Shown here: positions 1 through 5,721 of the stretch, piece by piece
Position numbering within the stretch: position 1 is the first letter of the stretch
Layout of the letters: the number at the start of each line of letters is the position of its first letter
NCBI GenBank assembly: GCA_007119305.1
Contig: SKPY01000535.1
Location: forward strand, 1-6,086
Reading direction: 5' to 3'
DNA from: Nitriliruptorales bacterium
Lineage (GTDB): Bacteria; Actinomycetota; Nitriliruptoria; Euzebyales; Egibacteraceae
Length of the DNA stretch: 6,086 bases
Position numbers and translations under genes: made by a program
Notes under the pieces: model-generated
Seen by the model: the letters and a program-made list of their open reading frames with translations, nothing else
The model's database searches: none
What the model was told of the DNA's origin: nothing

Positions 1-1481
1 ACCGCCCAGTCGACGCGGGCGAAGTCCGCGGTCATCGCGTCCTCGCTCGTGACGGCCCGGACGATGATGGGGTGGCCGTACGTGCGCTCGTCCCCCTGGA
101 CGCCCACCGACCGGATGGCGGGCAGCACCGCGAAGCTCTGCCAGATGCGCTCGGCGGGCGCGACGGTGGCGCCGCCGGGCGCGCCGGCGTCGTAGCCGGC
201 CCGCCGCAGCTCGGTGAGCACGACCCGGTCGGCCGCACGCAGCAGGGCGAGGCGCTCGGCGGTGACCTCCCCGATGATCCGCACGGCCAGTCCGGGCCCG
301 GGGAACGGCTGGCGGTGCACGATCTCCTCTGGGAGCCCGAGCTCCTCCCCCACCCGGCGCACCTCGTCCTTGAACAGCCAGCGCAGCGGCTCGACCAGCT
401 CGAAGTCCATGTCGTCGGGCAGGCCGCCCACGTTGTGGTGGCTCTTGATCGTCGCGGCGCCGTGCCCGTGGCCGGACTCGATCACGTCGGGGTACAACGT
501 GCCCTGCACGAGGAAGCGCGCGTCGCCGGCGTGCTCGCGTGCCGCGTCCTCGAACACACGGATGAACTCGGTGCCGATCACCTTGCGCTTGGCCTCGGGG
601 TCGGTGACGCCGGCCAGCTTGTCGAGGAAGCGGTCGGCGGCCTTCACCGCGACGAGGCGCGTCGCGGAGTGCGCGCCGAAGGTCTCCTCGACCTGCTCGG
701 CCTCGCCGTGGCGCAGCAGGCCGTGGTCCACGAACACACAGGTGAGCTGATCACCCACCGCCTCGTGCACGAGGGCGGCCGCGACCGCCGAGTCGACGCC
801 GCCGGACAGCCCGCACACGACCTTGCCGTCCCCGACCTGCGCGCGGATCGCGTCGACCGCCGCCTCGATGACCGAGTGGCTCGTCCAGGTCGGGCGCGCG
901 CCCGTGGCCGCCAGGAAGCGCTTGAGCACCTCCAGGCCGCGTGGCGTGTGGGTCACCTCCGGGTGGAACTGCACGCCGAAGAAGCCGCGCTCGGGATCCT
1001 CGAAGGCGGCGACCGGCGACCCAGCGGTCGAGCCGCTGACCCGGAACCCGGGCGGCGCGGCGACGACCGCGTCGTTGTGGCTCATCCAGACCGTCTGCTC
1101 CTCGGGGTGGCCCGCGAGCAGCCAGCTGTCGGTCGACCCGTGGAAGGGGGTCTTGCCGAACTCCGCCGTGCCCGTGCGGGCGACCTCGCCGCCCAGGATG
1201 CTCGCCATGAGCTGCTGGCCGTAGCAGATGCCGAGCACGGGGATGCCGGCGTCGAACACGCCCTCGTCGATGCTGGGGGCGTGCTCGGCGTACACCGACT
1301 TCGGGCCACCGGACAGGATGATGCCGCTCGGCCGGCGGGCGAGCATCGCCTCGACCGGCTCGTCGCTCGGCACGATCTCGCTGTAGACGTGGCACTCGCG
1401 CACGCGGCGGGCGATCACCTGGGCGTACTGGGCGCCGAAGTCCACGACGAGCACGGTGTCGAACTCACCCCGCTGCGTCAC
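1..1481 (-). CDS. guaA: GMP synthase (glutamine-hydrolysing), C-terminus cut by window edge
   Basis: GuaA converts XMP to GMP in the cytoplasm, using ATP and ammonia released from glutamine; it is the last step of GMP synthesis. The visible 493 residues hold an N-terminal class I glutamine amidotransferase domain with the nucleophile Cys86 in GICYGQ and the triad partners His173 and Glu175 in FHPEV. The ATP-pyrophosphatase domain follows, with P-loop SGGVDS at 226-231 and VDHGLLR at about 251-257. The C-terminal dimerisation domain begins with QPFPGPGLAVRIIGE near 391-405. Family members are about 515-530 residues, so roughly 34 residues up to the usual PPxTIEWE end lie beyond base 1. The GTG start at 1479-1481 was chosen because GAGGAG lies 6 bases upstream and the protein then begins just before the first glutaminase strand. 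An extra stretch of about 12 residues at roughly 433-446 is noted in the findings. A long open frame on the opposite strand is a shadow of this gene. Confidence 0.97.
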   Translation of the reverse strand, partial: MTQRGEFDTVLVVDFGAQYAQVIARRVRECHVYSEIVPSDEPVEAMLARRPSGIILSGGPKSVYAEHAPSIDEGVFDAGIPVLGICYGQQLMASILGGEVARTGTAEFGKTPFHGSTDSWLLAGHPEEQTVWMSHNDAVVAAPPGFRVSGSTAGSPVAAFEDPERGFFGVQFHPEVTHTPRGLEVLKRFLAATGARPTWTSHSVIEAAVDAIRAQVGDGKVVCGLSGGVDSAVAAALVHEAVGDQLTCVFVDHGLLRHGEAEQVEETFGAHSATRLVAVKAADRFLDKLAGVTDPEAKRKVIGTEFIRVFEDAAREHAGDARFLVQGTLYPDVIESGHGHGAATIKSHHNVGGLPDDMDFELVEPLRWLFKDEVRRVGEELGLPEEIVHRQPFPGPGLAVRIIGEVTAERLALLRAADRVVLTELRRAGYDAGAPGGATVAPAERIWQSFAVLPAIRSVGVQGDERTYGHPIIVRAVTSEDAMTADFARVDWA

Positions 1482-1516
1482 GGCGCTCTCCTCGGTCAAG
1501 GGCGGCAGGCCCGCAC

Positions 1517-1522
1517 ACCGTA
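1517..1522 (-). promoter_or_regulatory. Candidate -10 element of the guaA promoter
   Basis: On the minus strand this reads TACGGT, matching the TANNNT form of actinobacterial -10 elements. It would start transcription near 1510, giving a leader of about 29 bases before the guaA GTG that includes its GAGGAG site. No convincing TTGAC-like -35 lies 17 bases upstream. The call rests on the hexamer and its position only. Confidence 0.35.
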
Positions 1523-1644
1523 GCCCATGTGGGCGAGGCCTCCGCGCACGGGGGCACCGTCCGCGGCAAGCCGGCTCCGCGAGCGTGGCGGGCCTGCGGT
1601 GGCCCCCTGCCAGGCGGGGAAGGATTGCGGGCAGGTGCCGGCTA

Positions 1645-1654
1645 GAAGGAGGAG
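1645..1654 (+). promoter_or_regulatory. Strong ribosome binding site of the macro-domain gene
   Basis: AAGGAGGAGG ends two bases before the ATG at 1657, with the GGAGG core placed 5-8 bases upstream. It fixes this ATG as the start and rules out the longer in-frame extension back to 1456, which would run antisense into guaA. Confidence 0.8.
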
Positions 1655-1656
1655 GC

Positions 1657-2217
1657 ATGGCCGAGACCGAGGTCGCCAGCTGCAAGGCCGGTGAGGGCCG
1701 GGTCGTGGCGCTCCAGGGCGACCTGACCGCCCAGCCCGTCGACGCGGTCGTGAACGCCGCCAACGAGGACCTCGCGCACGGGGGCGGCGTCGCCGCTGCC
1801 CTGGCGCGCGGGGGCGGGCCGGCGGTCCAGGAGGAATCCGTCCGCTGGGTCGCCGAGCACGGCAAGGTGGAGCCCGGCCAGGCGGCGGTCACGACCGCGG
1901 GCGCGCTCCCGGCGGAGCACATCGTCCACGTCGTGGGCCCCCGCTACCGCGCAGGCCAGGACAACGAGGGGTTGCTGGGCCAGGCGGTCGTCGCCGCGCT
2001 CGACGCGGCCGCCGCGCACGGCGCCGCGTCGGTGGCCCTGCCGGCGATCTCCGCGGGCATCTTCGGCTACCCGCGCGCGGCGGCCGCCCAGGTCATCGCG
2101 GAGCGCTGCGTGGACTGGCTGGCGCAGCACGAGGGTCCGCTGCGCGAGATCCGCCTGGTCGGCATCGACGAGGGCACGGCAGGCGACTTCGCCGCCGCGC
2201 TCGAGAGGTTTGCCTGA
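1657..2217 (+). CDS. Stand-alone macro-domain protein (ADP-ribose binding)
   Basis: This 186-residue protein is essentially one macro domain. Such domains bind ADP-ribose and often remove ADP-ribose from proteins or nucleic acids, or deacetylate O-acetyl-ADP-ribose, in the cytoplasm. Visible hallmarks are GDLT at 21-24 (the Asp contacts adenine), NAAN at 33-36, HGGGV at 41-45, HVVGP at 91-95, and the phosphate loop SAGIFGYP at 132-139. After GGGV the residues are AAAL, so the acidic residue that MacroD/YmdB enzymes carry there (GGVDxAI) is absent. In this it resembles the archaeal Af1521 type, which still binds and can hydrolyse ADP-ribose. Activity is therefore plausible but not shown. The ATG is set by AAGGAGGAGG just upstream. 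The gene stands alone: divergent from guaA and convergent with the sugar dehydrogenase gene. There is no signal peptide or membrane segment. The family call is firm; the substrate is unknown. Confidence 0.93.
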   Translation: MAETEVASCKAGEGRVVALQGDLTAQPVDAVVNAANEDLAHGGGVAAALARGGGPAVQEESVRWVAEHGKVEPGQAAVTTAGALPAEHIVHVVGPRYRAGQDNEGLLGQAVVAALDAAAAHGAASVALPAISAGIFGYPRAAAAQVIAERCVDWLAQHEGPLREIRLVGIDEGTAGDFAAALERFA

Positions 2218-2277
2218 GCGGCCAGACGGAGACGATTGCGTCGCAAGCCACCGCAAGAGGCCCGGTCGCGGCCTACG

Positions 2278-2331
2278 GCGTCGTCTCGCGTGCCCCCCTC
2301 CCCGCGGGCGGCGCCTGTCCCGAGGCGACGC
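2278..2331. terminator. Possible bidirectional terminator hairpin between convergent genes
   Basis: GCGTCGTCTCG at 2278-2288 pairs with CGAGGCGACGC at 2321-2331. This is an 11-base stem with one G-T/U wobble, enclosing 32 bases that can form a smaller GC stem. It lies between the stop of the macro-domain gene (2215-2217) and the stop of the sugar dehydrogenase gene (2331-2333), where both transcripts need to end. No T-run follows on either strand, so it is not a classical intrinsic terminator. Confidence 0.4.
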
Positions 2332-3605
2332 TACAGGCGCTCCACGCCCGCACGGTCGAGCTTGCCGCGGGTGTCGAGCACGAGCGGCGCAGCGTCGGCG
2401 ATCGCCTCGAGGTCGTAGGCGGCGTGTGGCTGGACGACGACGACGAGGTCCGCAGCGCGTGCCGCCGCGACCGGGTCAGCGACGCGCTCGACCGCCTCAC
2501 CGTTGACCTGCCAGCGCGTGACGTACGGGTCGTGGAAGACGAGGTCGGCACCGAGCTCGAGCAGCCGCTTGCCCAGCGGGCGGGCCGGTGATTCGCGCTC
2601 GTCGGCGATGTCCGGCTTGTACGTGACGCCGAGCAGCAGGACGCGCGAGCCGTTGACCGGCTTGCGCGCCTCGTTGAGCAGCCGCTGCACCCGCTGGGCC
2701 ACGTAGGCGGGCATGCGGTTGTTGACCTCCTGCGCGAGCTCGACGAAGCGGAACGGGTAGCCGAGGGTGCGGACCTTGTACGACAGGTAGTTGGGGTCGA
2801 TCGGGATGCAGTGGCCACCCACGCCCGGGCCGGGGTAGAAGGCGGCGAAGCCGAACGGCTTGGTCGCGGCCGCCGCGATCGCATCCCACAGGTCGACCCC
2901 CAGCTCGTCGCAGAACACCGCCATCTCGTTCACCAGCGCGATGTTGATGTGCCGGTAGGTGTTCTCCAGCAGCTTCGCCATCTCGGCTTCGCGGCTGGTC
3001 TTGGTGACCACGACCTCGTCGCAGACCTTGCGGTAGAACGCAGCCGCCGCCTGCGCGCAGCCCGCCGTGGCCCCACCGACCACCTTGGGCGTGGTGCGCA
3101 GCGTGAACTCGGTGTTGCCCGGGTCGATGCGCTCGGGAGAGAACGCCAGGTGGAAGTCCTCGCCGACCACGAGCCCCGAGGCCTCCTCGAGCAGCGGCTG
3201 GACGATCTCCTCGGTCGTGCCCGGGTAGGTCGTCGACTCGAGCACGACGAGCTGGCCGGCCCGCAGGCGCGACGCGATCGCACCCATCGCCGCGCGCACC
3301 GCTGACAGGTCCGGCGCGGTGTCGGTGGACAGCGGCGTCGGGACGCACACCACCACCGTGGCCGCCGCGCCCAGGCAGGACGGGTCGGTCGTCGCCACGA
3401 ACCCGGACTCCACGATGGCCGCCACGTCGGCGTCGGAGAGGTCGTCGACGTGGCTGCGGCCCGCGTTCAACCCGGCGACCTTGGCCGCATCGACGTCCAG
3501 CCCGACGACCGCCAGCCCGGCCCGGACCGCCTCTGCGACCAGCGGCAGGCCCACGTAGCCGAGTCCGACCACGACCAGGTCGATGTCCGCTCGTTCCTCC
3601 TGCAC
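2331..3605 (-). CDS. Nucleotide-sugar dehydrogenase, UDP-GlcNAc/UDP-ManNAc 6-dehydrogenase type
   Basis: This cytoplasmic enzyme oxidises C6 of a UDP-sugar to the uronic acid in two NAD-dependent steps, supplying precursors for cell-surface polysaccharide. The 424 residues show the three-domain layout of the UDP-glucose/GDP-mannose dehydrogenase family. The N-terminal Rossmann fold has GLGYVGLP at 14-21 and the strand-end acid at about 37. CVPTP lies at 87-91, ESTTYPGTT at 123-131 and FSPERIDPG at 155-163. The central helix has Lys211 and Asn215 in KLLENTYRHI. The catalytic loop is GVGGHCIPIDP with Cys266 and Asp270. The C-terminal UDP-binding domain has TYKPDIADERESP at 328-340 and HDPY at 358-361. 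GGHCIP rather than GGSCFPKD favours N-acetylhexosamine substrates (WbpA/WecC-like) over UDP-glucose, though the exact sugar is not certain. The GTG at 3603-3605 was chosen over the start at 3638 because GGAGGGAG lies 6 bases upstream. No epimerase or glycosyltransferase gene is adjacent within the window. Confidence 0.94.
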   Translation of the reverse strand: MQEERADIDLVVVGLGYVGLPLVAEAVRAGLAVVGLDVDAAKVAGLNAGRSHVDDLSDADVAAIVESGFVATTDPSCLGAAATVVVCVPTPLSTDTAPDLSAVRAAMGAIASRLRAGQLVVLESTTYPGTTEEIVQPLLEEASGLVVGEDFHLAFSPERIDPGNTEFTLRTTPKVVGGATAGCAQAAAAFYRKVCDEVVVTKTSREAEMAKLLENTYRHINIALVNEMAVFCDELGVDLWDAIAAAATKPFGFAAFYPGPGVGGHCIPIDPNYLSYKVRTLGYPFRFVELAQEVNNRMPAYVAQRVQRLLNEARKPVNGSRVLLLGVTYKPDIADERESPARPLGKRLLELGADLVFHDPYVTRWQVNGEAVERVADPVAAARAADLVVVVQPHAAYDLEAIADAAPLVLDTRGKLDRAGVERL

Positions 3606-3793
3606 CGTGCGCTCCCTCCGTCGGGCGTGACCTGGCACGCCGCGCCAGCACGCTCAAGCGTCGTACAGACGCGGGCCGAGGGCAAGCCACCGTCCCGCGG
3701 CCCGCAGCCGGTCGCGCGTCCCGCCGAGCCGGGCGCAGACCGTCCCCCAGGGTAGCAGCGGGCACGCGGCCGGGACGGTAAGGTGCCGGTGCG
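3606..3793. promoter_or_regulatory. Divergent intergenic region, sugar dehydrogenase and DUF5319-like genes
   Basis: These 188 bases must carry promoters in both directions. On the plus strand TAAGGT at 3779-3784 fits the TANNNT -10 pattern and would start transcription at about 3791, almost at the ATG (3794), suggesting a nearly leaderless message. On the minus strand TACCCT at 3749-3754 is a possible -10 for the dehydrogenase with a leader of about 135 bases. Neither has a convincing -35. A perfect inverted repeat, GCGTC-N5-GACGC at 3658-3672, could be a small operator or a hairpin in that leader. All of these are weak calls. Confidence 0.3.
3612..3619 (-). promoter_or_regulatory. Ribosome binding site deciding the sugar dehydrogenase start
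   Basis: On the minus strand this reads GGAGGGAG, 6 bases before the GTG at 3603-3605. Starting at the upstream GTG (3636-3638) would place this motif inside the coding sequence and add 11 mostly basic residues that are not part of the Rossmann fold. Confidence 0.7.
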
Positions 3794-4357
3794 ATGGACG
3801 ACGAGTACGAAGACCACGAGTCCTACGACGAGGACCCCGAACCGCGGCCGCTGGACCGCCACGAGGCGGCCCGTGTGCGCCGGGACCTCGACGACCTCGC
3901 CGCCTTCCGGCACACGTTCGAGCCGGAGGGCTTCAAGGGCATGAGCGTGTTCTGCGAGGACTGCGTCGAGGAGCACTTCTTTCCCTGGGACATGCTCGAG
4001 CAGAACCTGACGGCGCTGCTCGAGTCGGGCGCGACCCCCGTGCATGAGCCCGCGTACGACCCTAAGCCCGACGACTACGTGGACTGGCACTACGCGCAGG
4101 GCTACCTCGACGGTCTTGCGGATGCCGGCGCCCCGACCCTGCCGGTGCAGATGACCGCGACGGGCGGGTGTCCCTTCTGCGGCGTGGAGCTGCCGGGCAA
4201 GGGCGAGCAGGCGGTCTTCTGCCCCACCTGCGGCGCGCACCTCGGACCCGCCCGCATCGCCCGGGCCCTGCTGGAGCGCGGCTGGTCGCACACGGACGTC
4301 GCCGAGCTGCTGCGCGCCGCCCGGGTCCCCCCCTTGCGCGGGCTGCGCGAGGACTAG
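3794..4357 (+). CDS. DUF5319-like protein with added C-terminal zinc ribbon
   Basis: The function is unknown. Residues 19-112 of this 187-residue protein resemble, from memory, the actinobacterial DUF5319 family (M. tuberculosis Rv3412, 136 residues, next to guaB2/guaB3). Shared landmarks are PLD near 19-21, CEDC at 54-57 followed by EEHFFPWDML, and HEPAYDPKPDDYV at 84-96 followed by a W-x-Y-x-x-GY segment. The first 18 residues are strongly acidic and probably disordered. Beyond the usual family end there are about 70 more residues. They form a zinc ribbon with CPFC at 126-129 and CPTC at 143-146, then a helical tail at about 152-175. The CxxC pairs suggest metal binding or redox chemistry. 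No signal peptide or membrane segment is seen, so a cytoplasmic protein is likely. AAGGTG 8 bases upstream is a weak ribosome binding site and overlaps a possible -10, so translation may be nearly leaderless. The gene converges on guaB3 with only 29 bases between stops, repeating the family's usual guaB neighbourhood. Confidence 0.88.
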   Translation: MDDEYEDHESYDEDPEPRPLDRHEAARVRRDLDDLAAFRHTFEPEGFKGMSVFCEDCVEEHFFPWDMLEQNLTALLESGATPVHEPAYDPKPDDYVDWHYAQGYLDGLADAGAPTLPVQMTATGGCPFCGVELPGKGEQAVFCPTCGAHLGPARIARALLERGWSHTDVAELLRAARVPPLRGLRED

Positions 4358-4377
4358 CGCCGCTCACGGTGCGGCGC
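4357..4377. terminator. Perfect GC hairpin between convergent stops, likely bidirectional terminator
   Basis: GCGCCGC at 4357-4363 and GCGGCGC at 4371-4377 form a 7-base perfect stem around the loop TCACGGT. It begins at the last base of the DUF5319-like stop codon and ends 9 bases before the end of guaB3, so it sits exactly where both transcripts should end. There is no T-run. Confidence 0.45.
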
Positions 4378-4386
4378 GGCCCGGCC

Positions 4387-5553
4387 TCAGCGCCGGCCCA
4401 TCCCCACACCCTGGGCGCGCTGGTAGAACTTGCCCTCGGTCTGCAGCGCGGGCGCGACCATGACCTCGGCGCGCTGGAACTCCTTGAGCGTGGCGTACCC
4501 GGTCGTGGCCATGGACGTGCGCAGCGCGCCGAACAGGTTCAGCGTGCCGTCGTTTTCGCCCGCCGGCCCGAGCAGGATCTCGCGCAGGGAGCCGCTTGCC
4601 TCGACCTGCACGCGCGCGCCGCGCGGTAGGTCGGGGTGGAAGGTCGCCATGCCCCAGTGGTAGCCGCGACCCGGCGCCTCGGTGGCGCGGGCGAGCGGGG
4701 AGCCGAGCATGACGGCATCGGCCCCGCAGGCGACCGCCTTCGCGATGTCGCCGCCGGTGCGCATCCCGCCGTCGGCGATGACGTGCACGTAGCGGCCGGT
4801 CTCCTCGAGGTGGCGGCTGCGGGCACCAGCGGCGTCTGCGATCGCCGTGGCCTGCGGCACGCCGATGCCGAGCACGGCGCGGGAGGTGCACGCGTTGCCG
4901 GGCCCGACCCCGACGAGGATGCCCGCCGCGCCGGTGCGCATGAGGTGCAGGGCGGTCGAGTAGCTCGCGCACCCGCCGACGACGACCGGGATGTCGTAGC
5001 GGGCGATGAACTCCTTCAGGTTGAGCGGCTGCGAGCGGGTGGAGACGTGCTCCGCGGACACAACGGTGCCCTGGATGAACAGGATGTCGAGCCCGGCGTC
5101 GAGCGCGAGCTTGTGCCAGCGCTCCACCTTCTGCGGGGTCAGGCTCGCCGCTGTGGTGACGCCCGCCTCCTTGAGCTCGCCGACCCGCCGGCCGATGAGG
5201 TCCTCCTTGACCGGCTCCTTGTAGATCTCCTGCATCCGCGCCGTCGCGACCGCGGGGTCGAGCGCGGCGATCTCCTCGAGCAGCGGCTCCGGGTCGTCGT
5301 AGCGGGTCCACAACCCCTCGAGGTTGAGCACCCCGAGGCCGCCGGAACGGCCGAGCTCGATCGCCGTGCGGGGGCTCATGACCCCGTCCATCGCGGCGCC
5401 CAGGCAGGGCAGGTCGAACTCGTAGGCGTCGATCTGCCAGGACAGGTCGACGTCCTCGGGGTCACGGGTGCGCCGGGACGGCACGATCGCGATGTCGTCG
5501 AAGCCGTAGGCACGGCGACCGGACTTGCCGATGCCGATCTCGATCTCCGCCAC
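4387..5553 (-). CDS. guaB3: GuaB3 family IMP dehydrogenase-related protein
   Basis: This is an IMP dehydrogenase-family TIM barrel. Classical IMPDH oxidises IMP to XMP with NAD, the step before GuaA. The 388 residues fit the GuaB3 branch (about 370-390 residues). The N-terminal IVPSRRTR is at 23-30, and there is no inserted CBS pair, which explains why it is about 100 residues shorter than GuaB. IQGTVVSAEHV is at 160-170 and HLMRTGAAGILVGVGPG at 203-219. The substrate cysteine loop GVGPGNACTSR has Cys222. The IMP-phosphate loop ADGGMRTGGDIAKAVACGAD is at 260-279, and GYATLKEFQ is near 352-360. The Cys loop is intact, unlike my recollection of the M. tuberculosis paralogue Rv3410c, so this copy may be catalytic. 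The Thr two residues after the Cys in classical enzymes is Ser224 here. The GTG at 5551-5553 was chosen because AGAAGGGG lies 7 bases upstream; the TTG at 5580 has no such site. A true CBS-containing guaB is not in this window but may lie outside it. Confidence 0.95.
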   Translation of the reverse strand: MAEIEIGIGKSGRRAYGFDDIAIVPSRRTRDPEDVDLSWQIDAYEFDLPCLGAAMDGVMSPRTAIELGRSGGLGVLNLEGLWTRYDDPEPLLEEIAALDPAVATARMQEIYKEPVKEDLIGRRVGELKEAGVTTAASLTPQKVERWHKLALDAGLDILFIQGTVVSAEHVSTRSQPLNLKEFIARYDIPVVVGGCASYSTALHLMRTGAAGILVGVGPGNACTSRAVLGIGVPQATAIADAAGARSRHLEETGRYVHVIADGGMRTGGDIAKAVACGADAVMLGSPLARATEAPGRGYHWGMATFHPDLPRGARVQVEASGSLREILLGPAGENDGTLNLFGALRTSMATTGYATLKEFQRAEVMVAPALQTEGKFYQRAQGVGMGRR

Positions 5554-5560
5554 GGGCGCA

Positions 5561-5568
5561 CCCCTTCT
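5561..5568 (-). promoter_or_regulatory. Ribosome binding site deciding the guaB3 start
   Basis: On the minus strand this reads AGAAGGGG, 7 bases before the GTG at 5551-5553. The protein then begins with the short AEIEIGIG lead-in typical of the family, which supports this start over the upstream TTG at 5580. Confidence 0.65.
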
Positions 5569-5580
5569 CAGGCTGGGCAA

Positions 5581-5621
5581 CGCCCGGCAGCTTCGGGCTG
5601 TGCGTGGGGAAGCGCCGGGCG
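5581..5621 (-). promoter_or_regulatory. Strong bulged hairpin in the guaB3 leader
   Basis: CGCCCGGC at 5581-5588 pairs perfectly with GCCGGGCG at 5614-5621. After one bulged base (5589), GCTTC at 5590-5594 pairs with GAAGC at 5609-5613. That gives 13 pairs around a 14-base loop. In guaB3 mRNA the hairpin ends 27 bases before the GTG and 12 bases before the AGAAGGGG site. It could be a leader control element, or a terminator for the upstream gene, although no T-run follows (CGTTGCCC on the minus strand). It is not a riboswitch class that I recognise. Confidence 0.5.
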
Positions 5622-5638
5622 CGGTTTGGCTTGCAGGT

Positions 5639-5644
5639 ACTGTA
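5639..5644 (-). promoter_or_regulatory. Candidate -10 element of a guaB3 promoter
   Basis: On the minus strand this reads TACAGT, fitting TANNNT, within one of the few A/T-containing stretches between the two genes. Transcription would begin near 5632, about 80 bases before the guaB3 start and just upstream of the 5581-5621 hairpin. No clear -35 is visible. An 8-base inverted repeat (5650-5657 with 5685-5692) lies immediately upstream and could end the preceding transcript. Confidence 0.35.
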
Positions 5645-5721
5645 GCGCACGGCGCGGCGGCACCCGCCCCATTCGGCCCCGCGCCCGCGCCGCGGACTCG
5701 GGCAAAACCGCCACGCCCGAC

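Larger units (their letters stand above)
1482..1656. other. Divergent intergenic region between guaA and the macro-domain gene
   Basis: These 175 bases separate two divergently transcribed genes. On the minus strand they hold the guaA ribosome binding site (1488-1493) and a candidate -10 (1517-1522). On the plus strand they hold the very strong ribosome binding site of the macro-domain gene (1645-1654). I found no clear promoter for the macro-domain gene. A perfect 10-base inverted repeat, GCAGGCCCGC at 1505-1514 and its complement at 1588-1597, flanks the middle of the region. It may be chance in DNA this rich in G and C. Confidence 0.5.

Noticed and set aside
72..1523. A 483-codon open frame on the plus strand opposite guaA
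   Set aside because: It lies antisense to a gene with all the GMP synthase motifs. Its translation is low-complexity, rich in Ala, Arg, Gly, His and Asp, which is typical of shadow frames in high-GC DNA, and it has no recognisable domain.
1456..1656. In-frame N-terminal extension of the macro-domain protein
   Set aside because: It would overlap the start of guaA on the other strand. The strong AAGGAGGAGG site places the start at 1657.
2497..3765. A 422-codon minus-strand frame overlapping the sugar dehydrogenase
   Set aside because: It is the same strand in another frame, Arg/Gly/Pro-rich and without motifs, while the dehydrogenase frame carries every catalytic motif in order.
3467..4291. 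A 274-codon minus-strand frame opposite the DUF5319-like gene
   Set aside because: It covers a gene with conserved CxxC and zinc-ribbon motifs and runs into the dehydrogenase start. Its translation shows no family features.
4364..5311. A 315-codon minus-strand frame within guaB3
   Set aside because: It is an out-of-frame reading of guaB3, with Arg/Ala/Gly-rich low complexity.
5650..5692. 8-base inverted repeat CGGCGCGG / CCGCGCCG as a terminator of the upstream gene
   Set aside because: It is made only of G and C in a run of GCG repeats, has a 27-base loop and no T-run. It is too likely to be chance to list as a feature, though it is mentioned under the guaB3 promoter.
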